A DNA stretch of 64,000 bases from Estrella lausannensis. Lineage in GTDB: Bacteria; Chlamydiota; Chlamydiia; Chlamydiales; Criblamydiaceae. Shown one piece after another: positions 52,485-62,856 of the stretch (positions are counted from its first letter, which is position 1; each line of letters begins with the position of its first letter). The stretch covers positions 156,185 to 220,184 of the forward strand of contig NZ_CWGJ01000006.1 in NCBI RefSeq assembly GCF_900000175.1, in the 5' to 3' direction. The notes beneath the pieces were generated by a model. That model saw only the letters and a program-made list of their open reading frames with translations, ran no database searches and had not been told where the DNA came from. A program made the translations under genes and the position numbers.

Positions 52485-52856
52485 ATGAAAAATAGTCAGT
52501 CAAATAAAGTTCGGATCCAAAAAAAGCGTGCAATGCGCATCCGCAAAAAGTTGAGAGGATCATCTGAATTCCCCAGAATGTGCGTCGTCAAGACAAACAA
52601 GCACATTATGGTTCAGATCATCGATGATGAATCTCATAAAACCCTTTGCAGCGCGTCCACTCTAAGCAAAGAGCTTAAGGGGACCGAGTTTGCCAAGAAA
52701 TCCAAGGCCTCCGCTGCGAAATTAGGCGAAGTTATCGCCAAAGCCGCACAGGGCCTGAACATTAAGAAAGTAAAGTTTGACCGTGGACAATTTAAATACC
52801 ACGGCATATTGGCAGAGCTTGCGGATGCAGCAAGAAATGCTGGGTTACAGATTTAA
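52485..52856 (+). CDS. rplR: 50S ribosomal protein L18
   Basis: 5S rRNA-binding protein, 123 aa. RMCVVKTNKHIMVQIIDDE and FDRGQFKYHGILAELADAA fit the family. Confidence 0.96.
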   Translation: MKNSQSNKVRIQKKRAMRIRKKLRGSSEFPRMCVVKTNKHIMVQIIDDESHKTLCSASTLSKELKGTEFAKKSKASAAKLGEVIAKAAQGLNIKKVKFDRGQFKYHGILAELADAARNAGLQI

Positions 52857-52873
52857 CAATCCGGGTTAAAAGC

Positions 52874-53464
52874 ATGGCAAAACAGAACGACACATCTAAA
52901 AGAGAAAGAGGCCCATCCGACGCGCCACGAAGAGAACGATCGGCTGCCGATTCACCAAGAAGAGGCCGATCCGAATCCGAAGGGTCAAAAAGGGACAAGG
53001 TGCAGAGCGATGTAGTAGAAAAAGTTCTACATATCAACCGCTGCTCCAAGACCGTTAAGGGGGGTAAAAAGTTTAGCTTTTCCGCCCTGATTTTGGCCGG
53101 CGACGGTAATGGTAAAGTAGGTTACGGATTTGCGAAAGCAAACGAACTTACCGATGCCATTAGAAAAGGCGGCGAGCTCGCTCGCAAAAATATGCGTTCT
53201 TTCCCAATGGAGGGAACAACTATACCACACGAGATCGTTGTTAAATTTGACGGCGTATCTGTGCTTATGAAGCCTGTCGCGAAGGGCGGAGGCATGATCG
53301 CTGGTTCGAAACTGCGCGATGTGCTGGAACTTGCAGGCATCAAAGACGTGATGGCTAAGAACTTAAGCGGAAGCAATCCCGTCAACATGGTCAAAGCAAT
53401 CTTCAGGGCATTGGATAAACTCCAAACCAGAGATTCGATCAAAAAGGTGAGGAGCAAGGCATGA
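52874..53464 (+). CDS. rpsE: 30S ribosomal protein S5 with N-terminal extension
   Basis: Decoding-fidelity protein, 196 aa. The core starts near VVEKVLHINRCSKTVKGGKK; FSALILAGDGNGKVGYGFAK and SVLMKPVAKGGGMIAGSKLR identify it. About 45 residues before the core are a low-complexity Arg/Ser/Asp/Pro repeat (RERGPSDAPRRERSAADSP), probably disordered and RNA-binding. Overlaps rplO by 4 nt (ATGA). L30 is absent after it. Confidence 0.96.
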   Translation: MAKQNDTSKRERGPSDAPRRERSAADSPRRGRSESEGSKRDKVQSDVVEKVLHINRCSKTVKGGKKFSFSALILAGDGNGKVGYGFAKANELTDAIRKGGELARKNMRSFPMEGTTIPHEIVVKFDGVSVLMKPVAKGGGMIAGSKLRDVLELAGIKDVMAKNLSGSNPVNMVKAIFRALDKLQTRDSIKKVRSKA

Positions 53465-53916
53465 TTACTTTAAGCAATTTAGGCAACTTTTCCAGAGGCC
53501 GCAAAAAAAGAAGAAGAGTCGGTAGGGGCATTGGCTCCGGAGCCGGCAAAACCTGCGGACGCGGCACTAAGGGTGAAGGCGCAAGATCGGGAACTAAGAC
53601 CAGGCTTACTTATGAAGGCGGTCAGTTCAGAGCCTTTATGAAATACCCTGAAAGAGGATTTAGCAACGCTCAGTTCGAACAGAAGTTCGATGTTGTCAAC
53701 CTTAAGCAGATCGATGATATGTATCATGCTGGCGAAACGGTGAATATCGATTCGTTAAAGGAGAAAGGATTCTTAAGCGGAAACGTGAGAGCTCTGAAAA
53801 TTTTGGGCACAGGCGAGCTGACAAAGAAAGTGACGATCGAAGCGCACGCTTTCTCGCAGACAGCCAAATCCAAACTAGCAGAAGCTAAAATCGAATTTCG
53901 AGAGCTTGGCAAATAA
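53461..53916 (+). CDS. rplO: 50S ribosomal protein L15
   Basis: Late-assembly protein, 151 aa. A Gly/Arg-rich start (RKKRRRVGRGIGSGAGKTCG) precedes the globular part. It is translationally coupled to rpsE. Confidence 0.96.
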   Translation: MITLSNLGNFSRGRKKRRRVGRGIGSGAGKTCGRGTKGEGARSGTKTRLTYEGGQFRAFMKYPERGFSNAQFEQKFDVVNLKQIDDMYHAGETVNIDSLKEKGFLSGNVRALKILGTGELTKKVTIEAHAFSQTAKSKLAEAKIEFRELGK

Positions 53917-53947
53917 CTGATACGGAAAAAGAAGGAGCCGAAAGCTC

Positions 53948-55318
53948 ATGTTCGCTGCCCTGAACCGAGTATTTCAAGTCCCTGAGTTAAAGCAGAAGAT
54001 TTTATTTACATTACTGATGCTGAGCATTTGCCGAATAGGCGGCTTTGTACCAGTACCAGGAATTGATGGCGATGTCGCTCTATCCTACTTTAAGCAGGCA
54101 ATGGGCGGCGGACAAAACATCTTTCAGATGATCGACATTTTTTCCGGCGGTGCATTTTCTCAAATGACTGTTGTAGCATTAGGTGTGGTGCCGAATATTT
54201 CGGCATCCATTATCACGCAGCTCCTTGTAGCTACGTGGCCATCGCTGCAGAGGGAAGTGAGGGAAAATCCTGAAGCCGGTAAACGAAAAGTCGGTAGAGT
54301 TACCAGAATTCTGACTGTAATTCTTTCTGTTTTACAGTCGGGACTTTTTGCTAAGTACGCATTGCAAATGAATATCGCAAAACCTGGGATTATCACAGGA
54401 GAGTTGCTTGATATTCAGATGTTTGGAACCCCATGGCTCTATTACCTCGTTGTAATAGCTACCATGACGACTGGAACTATGTTCTTAATGTGGGTTGGTG
54501 AGCAGATCACCGAGCGTGGAATAGGCAATGGGATGAGCTTGATCATCACAATTGGTATCCTTTCCCAGCTGCCTTCCTCTTTCGGGATGATTATGCAGCA
54601 GCTCAACCTGGATTCGCAAGAGACAGGACAGATGAATTTCGCCTCTGTTCTCCTGCTTTTGGGTGTGTTCGTGCTTGTCACGATAGCGACGATCCTGATT
54701 ACACAGGGCCATCGGCGCATACCACTGCAGCATGCCAGACGCGTCATTGGTAGAAGGGAAACCCAAGGTTCGGCTTCGTACATTCCGTTACAGGTTAACT
54801 ATGCACGAGTTATACCGGTCATCTTCGCCTCCTCCCTACTCATGTTTCCTGCGACTTTGGGAACATTCGTAGGCTCTGGCAACTGGCTGGGTACAGCGGC
54901 AAGTTACTTGATGCCGGGAACTGAGCTCTATTATGTGCTCTATATTTCGCTCATTGTCTTCTTTACCTTCTTCTGGACGGCGACACAATTTCATCCCGAC
55001 CAGATCGCTTCGGACATGAAGAAGAATGGCGCGTTTATACCTGGGATCAGACAGGGTAGGCCCACACAGGAGTACCTTGAAGCAACGATGAACAGAGTGA
55101 CGCTGATAGGGGCCATATTCCTTGCGCTGATTGCCATATTGCCGGCGATCGTACAGAGGCTCTTAGGTGTTCCTCAGTCGATCAGTTACTTCTTCGGTGG
55201 AACATCCCTCCTGATTTTAGTCGGGGTCGTATTAGATACCATGAAGCAAGTCGAGTCGCATCTTCTGATGAAGAGATACGAAGGCTTTATGAAGAGAGGC
55301 AGGATCAGGGGCCGTTAA
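53948..55318 (+). CDS. secY: Preprotein translocase subunit SecY
   Basis: Channel subunit of the Sec translocon, 456 aa with ten predicted membrane helices. The plug/TM2 region ([27 protein letters not shown]), the cytoplasmic loop [20 protein letters not shown] and [28 protein letters not shown] are diagnostic. It sits between rplO and rpsM, as usual; infA and rpmJ are not present between secY and rpsM. Confidence 0.98.
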   Translation: MFAALNRVFQVPELKQKILFTLLMLSICRIGGFVPVPGIDGDVALSYFKQAMGGGQNIFQMIDIFSGGAFSQMTVVALGVVPNISASIITQLLVATWPSLQREVRENPEAGKRKVGRVTRILTVILSVLQSGLFAKYALQMNIAKPGIITGELLDIQMFGTPWLYYLVVIATMTTGTMFLMWVGEQITERGIGNGMSLIITIGILSQLPSSFGMIMQQLNLDSQETGQMNFASVLLLLGVFVLVTIATILITQGHRRIPLQHARRVIGRRETQGSASYIPLQVNYARVIPVIFASSLLMFPATLGTFVGSGNWLGTAASYLMPGTELYYVLYISLIVFFTFFWTATQFHPDQIASDMKKNGAFIPGIRQGRPTQEYLEATMNRVTLIGAIFLALIAILPAIVQRLLGVPQSISYFFGGTSLLILVGVVLDTMKQVESHLLMKRYEGFMKRGRIRGR

Positions 55319-55385
55319 TACCTTGATAGTATATAAACACTGTGCTAAATTATTTCTATTCTTGAAAAATTTTTAGGAGAATTAG

Positions 55386-55754
55386 ATGCCTAGAGTTATT
55401 GGTATTGACATACCTGACAAAAAACGATTGGAGATCGCCCTGACCTACATCTACGGAATCGGACGCTCCGTATCCAACGACATCATCGCCCGTCTCAAGT
55501 TGAATCCTGGTATGAGAGCTCATGAGCTTACCCAGGACGACATCGCTAAGATCAACACCTTGCTCCAAAACGAGTACGTTGTTGAGGGTGATTTGAGACG
55601 ACAAGTACAAAACAACATTAAGCGCTTGGTAAGTATTCACGCCTACAGAGGATCCAGGCACCGTGCCGGATTACCCGTTAGAGGACAGCGGACTCGCACC
55701 AATTCCCGCACCAGGAAGGGTAAGAGAAGAACCATCGCCAACAAGAAAAAATAA
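55386..55754 (+). CDS. rpsM: 30S ribosomal protein S13
   Basis: Head protein contacting P-site tRNA, 122 aa. [20 protein letters not shown] and [20 protein letters not shown] are diagnostic. AGGAG precedes the ATG; 67 nt separate it from secY. Confidence 0.98.
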   Translation: MPRVIGIDIPDKKRLEIALTYIYGIGRSVSNDIIARLKLNPGMRAHELTQDDIAKINTLLQNEYVVEGDLRRQVQNNIKRLVSIHAYRGSRHRAGLPVRGQRTRTNSRTRKGKRRTIANKKK

Positions 55755-55775
55755 TTAAAGAGGAGTTAGAATACC

Positions 55776-56195
55776 TTGGCCAAGCAACAACAATCGCAAA
55801 ATCAGGCTCCTAAAAAGAGTGTGAAGCCAAAAAAGAAATCCCATCAGCACGTTCCAGTTGGAGTTGCCCACGTAAAGGCATCTTTCAACAACACGATCGT
55901 AGCTATCGCTGATCCTTCCGGCAAAGTTGTCACATGGTCCTCCGCAGGAAGAGTGAACTTTTCCGGTTCCAGAAAATCTTCCGCATTCGCGGCAACTGTA
56001 GCAGCACAGGATGCAGGCAAAAAAGCCGCAGACCTCGGTATGAAAGAAGTTGAAGTGGTGTTGAGAGGCGCAGGTGCCGGTAGAGAATCAGCTGTAAGAG
56101 GCTTGCAATCTGCTGGTTTGATAATCACCGCTATCAGAGATAGGACTCCTGTTCCGCACAACGGATGCAGAGCGAGAAAGAGAAGAAGAGTCTAA
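55776..56195 (+). CDS. rpsK: 30S ribosomal protein S11
   Basis: Platform protein, 139 aa. It starts at TTG 55776, preceded by AAAGAGGAG; no ATG is available. ASFNNTIVAIADPSGKVVTW and TPVPHNGCRARKRRRV are typical. rpsD (S4) is absent between it and rpoA. Confidence 0.97.
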   Translation: MAKQQQSQNQAPKKSVKPKKKSHQHVPVGVAHVKASFNNTIVAIADPSGKVVTWSSAGRVNFSGSRKSSAFAATVAAQDAGKKAADLGMKEVEVVLRGAGAGRESAVRGLQSAGLIITAIRDRTPVPHNGCRARKRRRV

Positions 56196-56244
56196 TTAGC
56201 CTCAAACCACCGATATTGGGAAGAAAGTCAGCAGGAGTTGCATC

Positions 56245-57372
56245 ATGTCATTAAAGTACGGCAAATTTGAATTGCCAACAAATATCATTTTGGAAGAGGA
56301 AAATTCGAGCAGGACCTTCGGTAGGTTCATTGCAGAGCCTTTTGAAAGAGGTTTCGGCCATACGATTGGAAATGCCATGAGACGCATGATGCTCTCCTCG
56401 ATCGAAGCTCCGGCGATCATCGCGGTGCGCATTCAGGGAGTGCCCCACGAGTACATGGCGATCGAAGGTGTGATCGAGGACATGACTAATATCGTCTTGA
56501 ACCTTAAAAGCGCTTTGCTTCGCAAGCTGCCATCCACTGAAGAAGCTAATTCCAAAGAGCAGAGAATCATCACTTCCACTATCGAAGTGACGCAGGAAAT
56601 GCTGGATGCCCATAAAGGCCAGGTTTCCATTAAGCTTGGAGACATCATCAAGGCGGGTAACTTTGAAGTTGTCAACCCTCAGCTGCACCTGTTCTATGTC
56701 ACAAAGCCTATGAAAAAGCAGATAGATGTACGTGTTGCTTTCGGCAGGGGATATGTTCCTTCCGAGCGCCATAACATCCTCGACAAGGCTTCTGACGACA
56801 TCCTGATCGACGCTTGCTACTCACCAGTTCGCTTAGTCAGCTACTACGTTGAGAACACTCGTGTTGGACAGGATACAGACTTTGACAAGCTGATCATGGA
56901 TGTTACCACTGACGGCCGTATCACACCCAGGGAAGCTGTTAGCTTCGCAGCGCAAATCGCGACTCACCACTTTGAAGTCTTCAATAAAATGAAGACCATC
57001 GAAGTGTCGTTCGAAGATGGCGAGGACATGGCAGACACTGACGACGAAGAGATTCTCGAGAAACTCTCATACAACATTGATGAGATCGAGCTATCTGTTC
57101 GTTCCACCAACTGCCTGCAGGGTGCAAATATCGAGACGATCGCCGAATTGGTAATCATTCCCGAAAGAAAAATGCTGGAGTTTAGAAACTTCGGAAAAAA
57201 ATCCCTCAACGAAATCAAAGCGAAGCTACAAGAAATGGGACTGTCGCTTGGCATGGACTTGAAGCGTTTCGACATAACGCTCGAGAATGTCAAAGACAAA
57301 GTTAAGGCGCTCCGCGAAGAGGTCAAGAGGAAGAAGAATGGCGCACGCGAAAAAGAGAACGCCAACGCTTAA
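56245..57372 (+). CDS. rpoA: RNA polymerase alpha subunit
   Basis: 375 aa. The N-terminal dimerisation domain (FERGFGHTIGNAMRRMMLSS) is followed by the insert region and the C-terminal DNA-binding domain (IDEIELSVRSTNCLQGANIE, FRNFGKKSLNEIKAKLQEMG), then a long basic tail (KRKKNGAREKENANA). Follows rpsK after 49 nt. Confidence 0.98.
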   Translation: MSLKYGKFELPTNIILEEENSSRTFGRFIAEPFERGFGHTIGNAMRRMMLSSIEAPAIIAVRIQGVPHEYMAIEGVIEDMTNIVLNLKSALLRKLPSTEEANSKEQRIITSTIEVTQEMLDAHKGQVSIKLGDIIKAGNFEVVNPQLHLFYVTKPMKKQIDVRVAFGRGYVPSERHNILDKASDDILIDACYSPVRLVSYYVENTRVGQDTDFDKLIMDVTTDGRITPREAVSFAAQIATHHFEVFNKMKTIEVSFEDGEDMADTDDEEILEKLSYNIDEIELSVRSTNCLQGANIETIAELVIIPERKMLEFRNFGKKSLNEIKAKLQEMGLSLGMDLKRFDITLENVKDKVKALREEVKRKKNGAREKENANA

Positions 57373-57409
57373 GTAACAAAACGTTTTATATAGAATTATA
57401 GGGTTTACA

Positions 57410-57838
57410 ATGAGGCACTTAAAACAAAGTAAAAAGCTGGGACGTACCACGCAGCATAGACGCTGCATGTTCGCGAATATGCTCAAGTCCCTGATTGAAA
57501 ATGAGCGAATCACAACTACAGTCCCGAAAGCTAAACAGCTTAAGCGTTATGCAGATAAGATGATCACTCTGGCAAAGAAAAACACGTTGGCCACGAGAAG
57601 AAAGGCGATTGCCGAGTTGATGATCCAGTACAACGCGCTGACTCCAAAAGAGGCAAGAGAAGCTAAAGCAGGTAACACAGCGGCTTACAACACAGACCGT
57701 AAAGTTATCGATAAGCTCTTCAGCCAGTTGGGCGTACGTTTCGCTGACAGACAGGGCGGCTACACACGTATCGTGCGTACAGCTAACCGTCCCGGCGACA
57801 ATGCTGAAACCTGCATCATCGAATATCTTCCTAACTAA
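57410..57838 (+). CDS. rplQ: 50S ribosomal protein L17
   Basis: Last gene of the cluster, 142 aa. [40 protein letters not shown] and [20 protein letters not shown] are diagnostic. A terminator follows the stop. Confidence 0.97.
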   Translation: MRHLKQSKKLGRTTQHRRCMFANMLKSLIENERITTTVPKAKQLKRYADKMITLAKKNTLATRRKAIAELMIQYNALTPKEAREAKAGNTAAYNTDRKVIDKLFSQLGVRFADRQGGYTRIVRTANRPGDNAETCIIEYLPN

Positions 57839-57851
57839 CTTTCTATCAAAG

Positions 57852-57880
57852 GCTTCCCCGAACAGTCGGGGAAGCTTTTT
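57852..57880 (+). terminator. Intrinsic terminator of the ribosomal cluster
   Basis: GCTTCCCCGA-ACAG-TCGGGGAAGC, a 10-bp stem, followed by TTTTT, 13 bp after rplQ. Confidence 0.92.
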
Positions 57881-57993
57881 CTGAAAATTCCCTCTCTTGA
57901 GCATGATCCGAAGCTCCCATCCAAACCCTCACAAACCTTCTTTTTTTTTTTCACCGGCACTGGTGGGTTGCCTGAAATGAAATCAGCATGTAA

Positions 57994-59049
<1,056 letters not shown>

Positions 59050-59193
59050 CAAACTGGGTCTCTTGTTTAGAGTCTCATTTTGACGTTTTTTGAAAGAAGG
59101 GCTGGAGCTTGCTTGGGTTGATACCTGCAAGTCGACAGTGCTCATTTACAGTTTTCTTTCAGGCAAATTTGAATATTAATCCTCCATGTCTAC

Positions 59194-60243
59194 GTGGAGA
59201 ATAGCAACCTAATTTTAAAACAGGAACGGTGTCCAGTGGAATTTACACGCCAGCCAATTATTGAGACAGTCATATCAGCCAAGGAGGGGTTTAAACTCGT
59301 CGTTCGCAGCAGCAAGGGAGCAGGTCAGGAAGAGTATTTTGTCGATGCTGTAGAAGTAGTCTCCTTTGGCAATTCATTCTTTTTTCGCTCATCGGAAAAG
59401 CCTAAGGCTTTTTTAGTGCCAGCTACAGATTATGAAATATTGGAAGTCCGCGAAGCGCGCATGGTCTTAAAAAATGTCGGTTTAGACAAGGCTATTAAGA
59501 TCGGTGGTGGCAAAGAGGCCCTCATGAAAGCTGTTCGAGAGCCTGAGAGAGTTCAGGAAGAGCCTGCTGCCGAAGGCGCTCACCAGCAAGACAGACAGTC
59601 AGATCGAAAGAGAGACCGTCGCCGTGGTTTACGAAGAAGACGTGATCGTGAAGAGCGCGATGAGAGAGAAGAGCTGCCGAAAGAGGGGCTTGAAGAGGCT
59701 CTGCCGGGTGAAGAACCTAAAGAGGAGTTTGTCGAGCTTACAGAAGAAGCGCAAAAAATCGAGATCCCAGAGCCGAAAAAGCTGGGAAGAAGAGGACGCC
59801 AGGCGGCGATGGAGCTGTCTTCCAATGTTCTGAAGAGCTTACTCACACCTCCACCGAATCTTATTTCCGATACCATCGAGAAGTATCGTGATGATGATCT
59901 ATTCAAAGGGGTATTCATCTCCAAGGAGAACGAAGAAAAGCAGGAAGAGGGAGTGCCTCAGGAACAGGCTGAAGAGCCCATGGAACTGCCGCTGTCCTAC
60001 CAACCGACCGAATATCAGATGTCGAGCGAGGAAGAAGAGGAAATTTACCGACAGCGCGTCGTTGCCAAAGAGCACGAGAGCGAAAATTACATCGAAGGGA
60101 TTGAAGAAGGTCCAAGCGCAGTTGTTGAGAGCTTCACGCATGAGACTACTCTCTTTCAAGAGCAGACGTATCCTCTGATGAGCCACTACGCGGAAGAACC
60201 GGTACAAGAGCCGTCAGAAGAAGAAACTGAGAACCGACAGTAA
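59194..60243 (+). CDS. Charged hypothetical protein following gapA (CT504 position)
   Basis: Up to 349 aa. The first 110 residues are a compact beta-rich domain (EFTRQPIIETVISAKEGFKL, FVDAVEVVSFGNSFFFR, KAFLVPATDYEILEVREARM). A long Arg/Glu/Asp-rich low-complexity region follows (SDRKRDRRRGLRRRRDREER), then an acidic C-terminus. The start is uncertain: GTG 59194 is given, but GTG 59236 would begin at the conserved-looking MEFTRQPI. The basic stretch suggests nucleic-acid binding. CT504 lies here in C. trachomatis as I recall. A terminator follows. Confidence 0.7.
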   Translation: MENSNLILKQERCPVEFTRQPIIETVISAKEGFKLVVRSSKGAGQEEYFVDAVEVVSFGNSFFFRSSEKPKAFLVPATDYEILEVREARMVLKNVGLDKAIKIGGGKEALMKAVREPERVQEEPAAEGAHQQDRQSDRKRDRRRGLRRRRDREERDEREELPKEGLEEALPGEEPKEEFVELTEEAQKIEIPEPKKLGRRGRQAAMELSSNVLKSLLTPPPNLISDTIEKYRDDDLFKGVFISKENEEKQEEGVPQEQAEEPMELPLSYQPTEYQMSSEEEEEIYRQRVVAKEHESENYIEGIEEGPSAVVESFTHETTLFQEQTYPLMSHYAEEPVQEPSEEETENRQ

Positions 60244-60256
60244 ATTTTTCTTTTGG

Positions 60257-60300
60257 GGCTTGCTGATAGGGGCTTAGTCCTCTTGCAGCAAGCCTTTTTT
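60257..60300 (+). terminator. Intrinsic terminator
   Basis: GGCTTGCTG (60257) and CAGCAAGCC (60286) form a 9-bp stem with a 20-nt loop and are followed by TTTTTT. Confidence 0.85.
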
Positions 60301-60301
60301 A

Positions 60302-61885
60302 TTACTGATTGGTGTGCAGGCGCTGAGCGCTGCCTGTCCCTCCAAGCACTTCAACCCCGACTGCCTGGCGTATATCCTGATAAAAGCCAATGAGCGTTTT
60401 CTGCAGGTCTCGTATCTGCGGATCTGATTTGCCGGCCGGTAGGGAATCGATCTGACGGATGACCGAGACAACCATCCGGAGGGTTTCTTTTTTTACAGGC
60501 ATTTTAAGGGGTGTCCCTACTTCATCGATCATCTTTTGCGTAGCATTGATCGCTTTTTGCTTGTTCCCCTGCGAGACGAGGGTGTCGCTCGCGGCATCTT
60601 TTTTGATCTCCGTCGTTTCAATTTCCTTCATTCTTCTGTCTTCTTGGACAGATGAGAGGATCTTCTGGAGAGACTCTTCCAGCTTCTCTTTGTCTTTTTC
60701 GATGCGGCTGCGCATTTGCTGATACTGTAGCTCCGTGACGATGCGATCCTGTCCATCTTGTGCCTTCAAAAGCTCTTCTTTTTTGCCTGCCTCTGCTTTG
60801 TCGCGCGCCGCTTTATCGTCCCTGGCGCTTCGATCAACCCTTCCTCGCTCGCCCGCTTTTGATGCATCTTCGTTGATTTCCTTATCGCGGCCTTCCTCAT
60901 GCAAGGTAGGGTACAGACTTTTCAGGACTTCATGTAAATCATTAACTGTCATTTCATGTAGCGACCTACCGCCGATAAAGGTAGTTTTCATAGCCTCTTC
61001 ATGGCTCATACCGCTATCTATTTTTTCCTGGAGTTCATTTTTGGCTGCGCGTAATGCATCCAACTGTGCTTTCGTAGCGGCATTATTGGGGTCAACTGTG
61101 AGCTCTGACTGCAATTTGTTAATATGCGCGTTGATCTGTGCGAGCTTTTGCTTGTACGCTTCCTTATGGGCCGCACTATCATCAATATTACTTCCTACAG
61201 GTGATGCCGTTTCTTTGGATTTGGAACTGATCTGGGCTGCAAGTGTTGAGTGCTTGTCTTGGCTTAATGTTAGTTTGTCATCGGTCTCTCTGACTAGTTG
61301 AGCGGTATTTTGAAGATTCTCTGCTTCTTGACGACCTACCTGTTTTTCCGTTGCTATATTTGCTTCAGTTTGAGACAGCTCATTCTCATCGGCGCTATAG
61401 GCCGTTGCTTTTGCTTCTCTTTTTTGATCAACTTGTGCCTCATGGCTTGCCATCTCCTGCAGCATCGCTTCTATTTCGTCCGGAGAGAGTTCGTCGAAAT
61501 TTAAATCTGCCAGCATCTCTTCTTCAGCGCTTAACTTTGAGGCAGCCTGGCCGGATTGAATGGTATGCGCCATGACGTCAGCCGCTAGATTTGGCAGGTG
61601 GTTATTTTCATTGGATTCCTGATTTAATAGTAATGTCTCTGATAGCGCCCCAGGTAAGGTACCTTCACTTCCTGGGCTTAGAATTTTGGCCTGAAAGTTC
61701 AGTGCTGGCACTGGTCCCTCAGGTTGTTCCTGAGGATGTGCGATTTCACCTGGGATTGCCTCCCTAATTTTGTGATCTAGGCCGTTCTTGGCACCATTTT
61801 GTGTTGTTTTTTCATTTTTGCTCTGGGTGATCGCGTCTGTCGAGAGAGGATTGGAATGATTAATTTGGTTAGATTCAATAGACAT
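60302..61885 (-). CDS. Long coiled-coil hypothetical protein, 527 aa
   Basis: I do not recognise this protein. No signal peptide or membrane segment. It is rich in Glu, Gln, Ala and Lys, and mostly predicted coiled coil (about 110-210, 240-300 and 345-430, for example ELQYQQMRSRIEKDKEKLEE), with an Asn/Gln/Ser-rich N-terminal 60 residues of the kind seen in type III secreted effectors. A Leu-rich helical end (MVVSVIRQIDSLPAGKSDPQ) closes it. GGGAG lies before the ATG. Secretion is a guess. Confidence 0.65.
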   Translation of the reverse strand: MSIESNQINHSNPLSTDAITQSKNEKTTQNGAKNGLDHKIREAIPGEIAHPQEQPEGPVPALNFQAKILSPGSEGTLPGALSETLLLNQESNENNHLPNLAADVMAHTIQSGQAASKLSAEEEMLADLNFDELSPDEIEAMLQEMASHEAQVDQKREAKATAYSADENELSQTEANIATEKQVGRQEAENLQNTAQLVRETDDKLTLSQDKHSTLAAQISSKSKETASPVGSNIDDSAAHKEAYKQKLAQINAHINKLQSELTVDPNNAATKAQLDALRAAKNELQEKIDSGMSHEEAMKTTFIGGRSLHEMTVNDLHEVLKSLYPTLHEEGRDKEINEDASKAGERGRVDRSARDDKAARDKAEAGKKEELLKAQDGQDRIVTELQYQQMRSRIEKDKEKLEESLQKILSSVQEDRRMKEIETTEIKKDAASDTLVSQGNKQKAINATQKMIDEVGTPLKMPVKKETLRMVVSVIRQIDSLPAGKSDPQIRDLQKTLIGFYQDIRQAVGVEVLGGTGSAQRLHTNQ

Positions 61886-62090
61886 AGCAACTCCCTGCTA
61901 AGAAAATATTGCATCCTCATCTATTACTATTATCTTATTATTTTTGATTTTTGTGTTTCATTTTTGATAAAAATTTTTTTTATTTTTGTTGAATAACCTT
62001 GACTTTTTAGTATCTTGTTATTAAAAAATGACATGTATCTTTTGATCTGAAAATTTTACAAATTACACCTTCAACATTAAAGGAGTTTCT
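61886..62090. other. A/T-rich divergent promoter region
   Basis: Very A/T-rich, between the coiled-coil gene (-) and the first small coiled-coil gene (+). It contains the promoter at 61999; a similar sequence lies ahead of the second paralogue. Confidence 0.5.
61999..62027 (+). promoter_or_regulatory. Promoter of the first small coiled-coil gene
   Basis: TTGACT, 17 bp, TAAAAA. The same arrangement with the same TTTTAGT start of the spacer occurs at 62766-62794 before the paralogue. Confidence 0.6.
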
Positions 62091-62471
62091 ATGCAACCAG
62101 CTCAAAGTCTTCCAAGTCAAGGAAGTTCGGTAGATTCCTATCTAGCGCATGTAGACGCATTAATCGAGCATGGGGATAGCTTCCTCGAACAGACAAAGAA
62201 GATCTCGGACCTAAAAAGCGAGAAGAAAGTAATTGCTGAACGGGCGGTTAAATTAGATGCCGAAATTAATTCAAGTGCTCAGAAAATCGAACAGATTCAG
62301 CAAAAGAGGGAGACCTTAGAATCGACACGAGCAGAGTGCAAGCAGGAGATTGCAGCACTTGAAGCTGAGAAACAAGCGATTGCTTTAAAAAGGCAGGCTC
62401 TTCTCGCTGCCTTAGCAAAGAAAAAAGCTCAGCAGCAGGGCTCTAACTCTTCTGTAACATCTACACAGTAA
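62091..62471 (+). CDS. Small coiled-coil protein, copy 1 (126 aa)
   Basis: A soluble protein that is almost entirely coiled coil after 15 residues (KISDLKSEKKVIAERAVKLD, KIEQIQQKRETLESTRAECK). The C-terminus is a Ala/Lys/Gln helix and a Ser/Thr/Gln tail (KAQQQGSNSSVTSTQ). The last 35 codons and 46 bp beyond the stop are identical in DNA to copy 2. A strong AAAGGAG lies before the ATG. Function unknown; a structural or secreted protein is possible. Confidence 0.75.
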   Translation: MQPAQSLPSQGSSVDSYLAHVDALIEHGDSFLEQTKKISDLKSEKKVIAERAVKLDAEINSSAQKIEQIQQKRETLESTRAECKQEIAALEAEKQAIALKRQALLAALAKKKAQQQGSNSSVTSTQ

Positions 62472-62486
62472 GTATCTTATCTAATA

Positions 62487-62513
62487 GTAAAGGTCTCTTG
62501 AAGGGGCCTTTAC
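62487..62513 (+). terminator. Hairpin after copy 1
   Basis: GTAAAGGTCTC pairs with GGGGCCTTTAC (11 bp with two G-U pairs). The same hairpin follows copy 2 at 63262-63288. Confidence 0.6.
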
Positions 62514-62527
62514 TTCACAAAACGGCT

Positions 62528-62672
62528 TTAACACCCTCCCTTAGAGGCTAAAAATAAGCCTAGTCCAAAATACACCAAGCTCGAGATGCGATAAAATATC
62601 GGAGGCTGATTCTGAATGAAAAGAATTTGATCGATTCGGGAAAGGGTAAGAGCGCTCCTTCTTTAATTAGCA
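62528..62672 (-). pseudogene. 3' fragment of the downstream membrane-protein gene
   Basis: Clear homology to the last 48 codons of the gene at 63303-63680, at a constant offset of 775 bp, including the stop codon. A 4-nt deletion relative to the intact gene near 62620 breaks the frame. It was stranded here by the duplication that made the two coiled-coil genes. Confidence 0.85.
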
Positions 62673-62765
62673 TCGTACTGTATTCTCACCTACTAGTATT
62701 TTATTGTTTTTCTTTGATTTCTTTGTGATTATTTGTAATGCTTTTTTTGATTTCGGAAAATTATA

Positions 62766-62794
62766 TTGACTTTTTAGTCTTTTGGCATTAAAAA
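62766..62794 (+). promoter_or_regulatory. Promoter of the second small coiled-coil gene
   Basis: TTGACT, 17 bp, TAAAAA, matching the promoter at 61999. Confidence 0.6.
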
Positions 62795-62856
62795 TAGATT
62801 TGTAAATTTTCGGTCTGGTGTTATAAATTAAATTTTTCAAAATCATAGGAGTTTCC

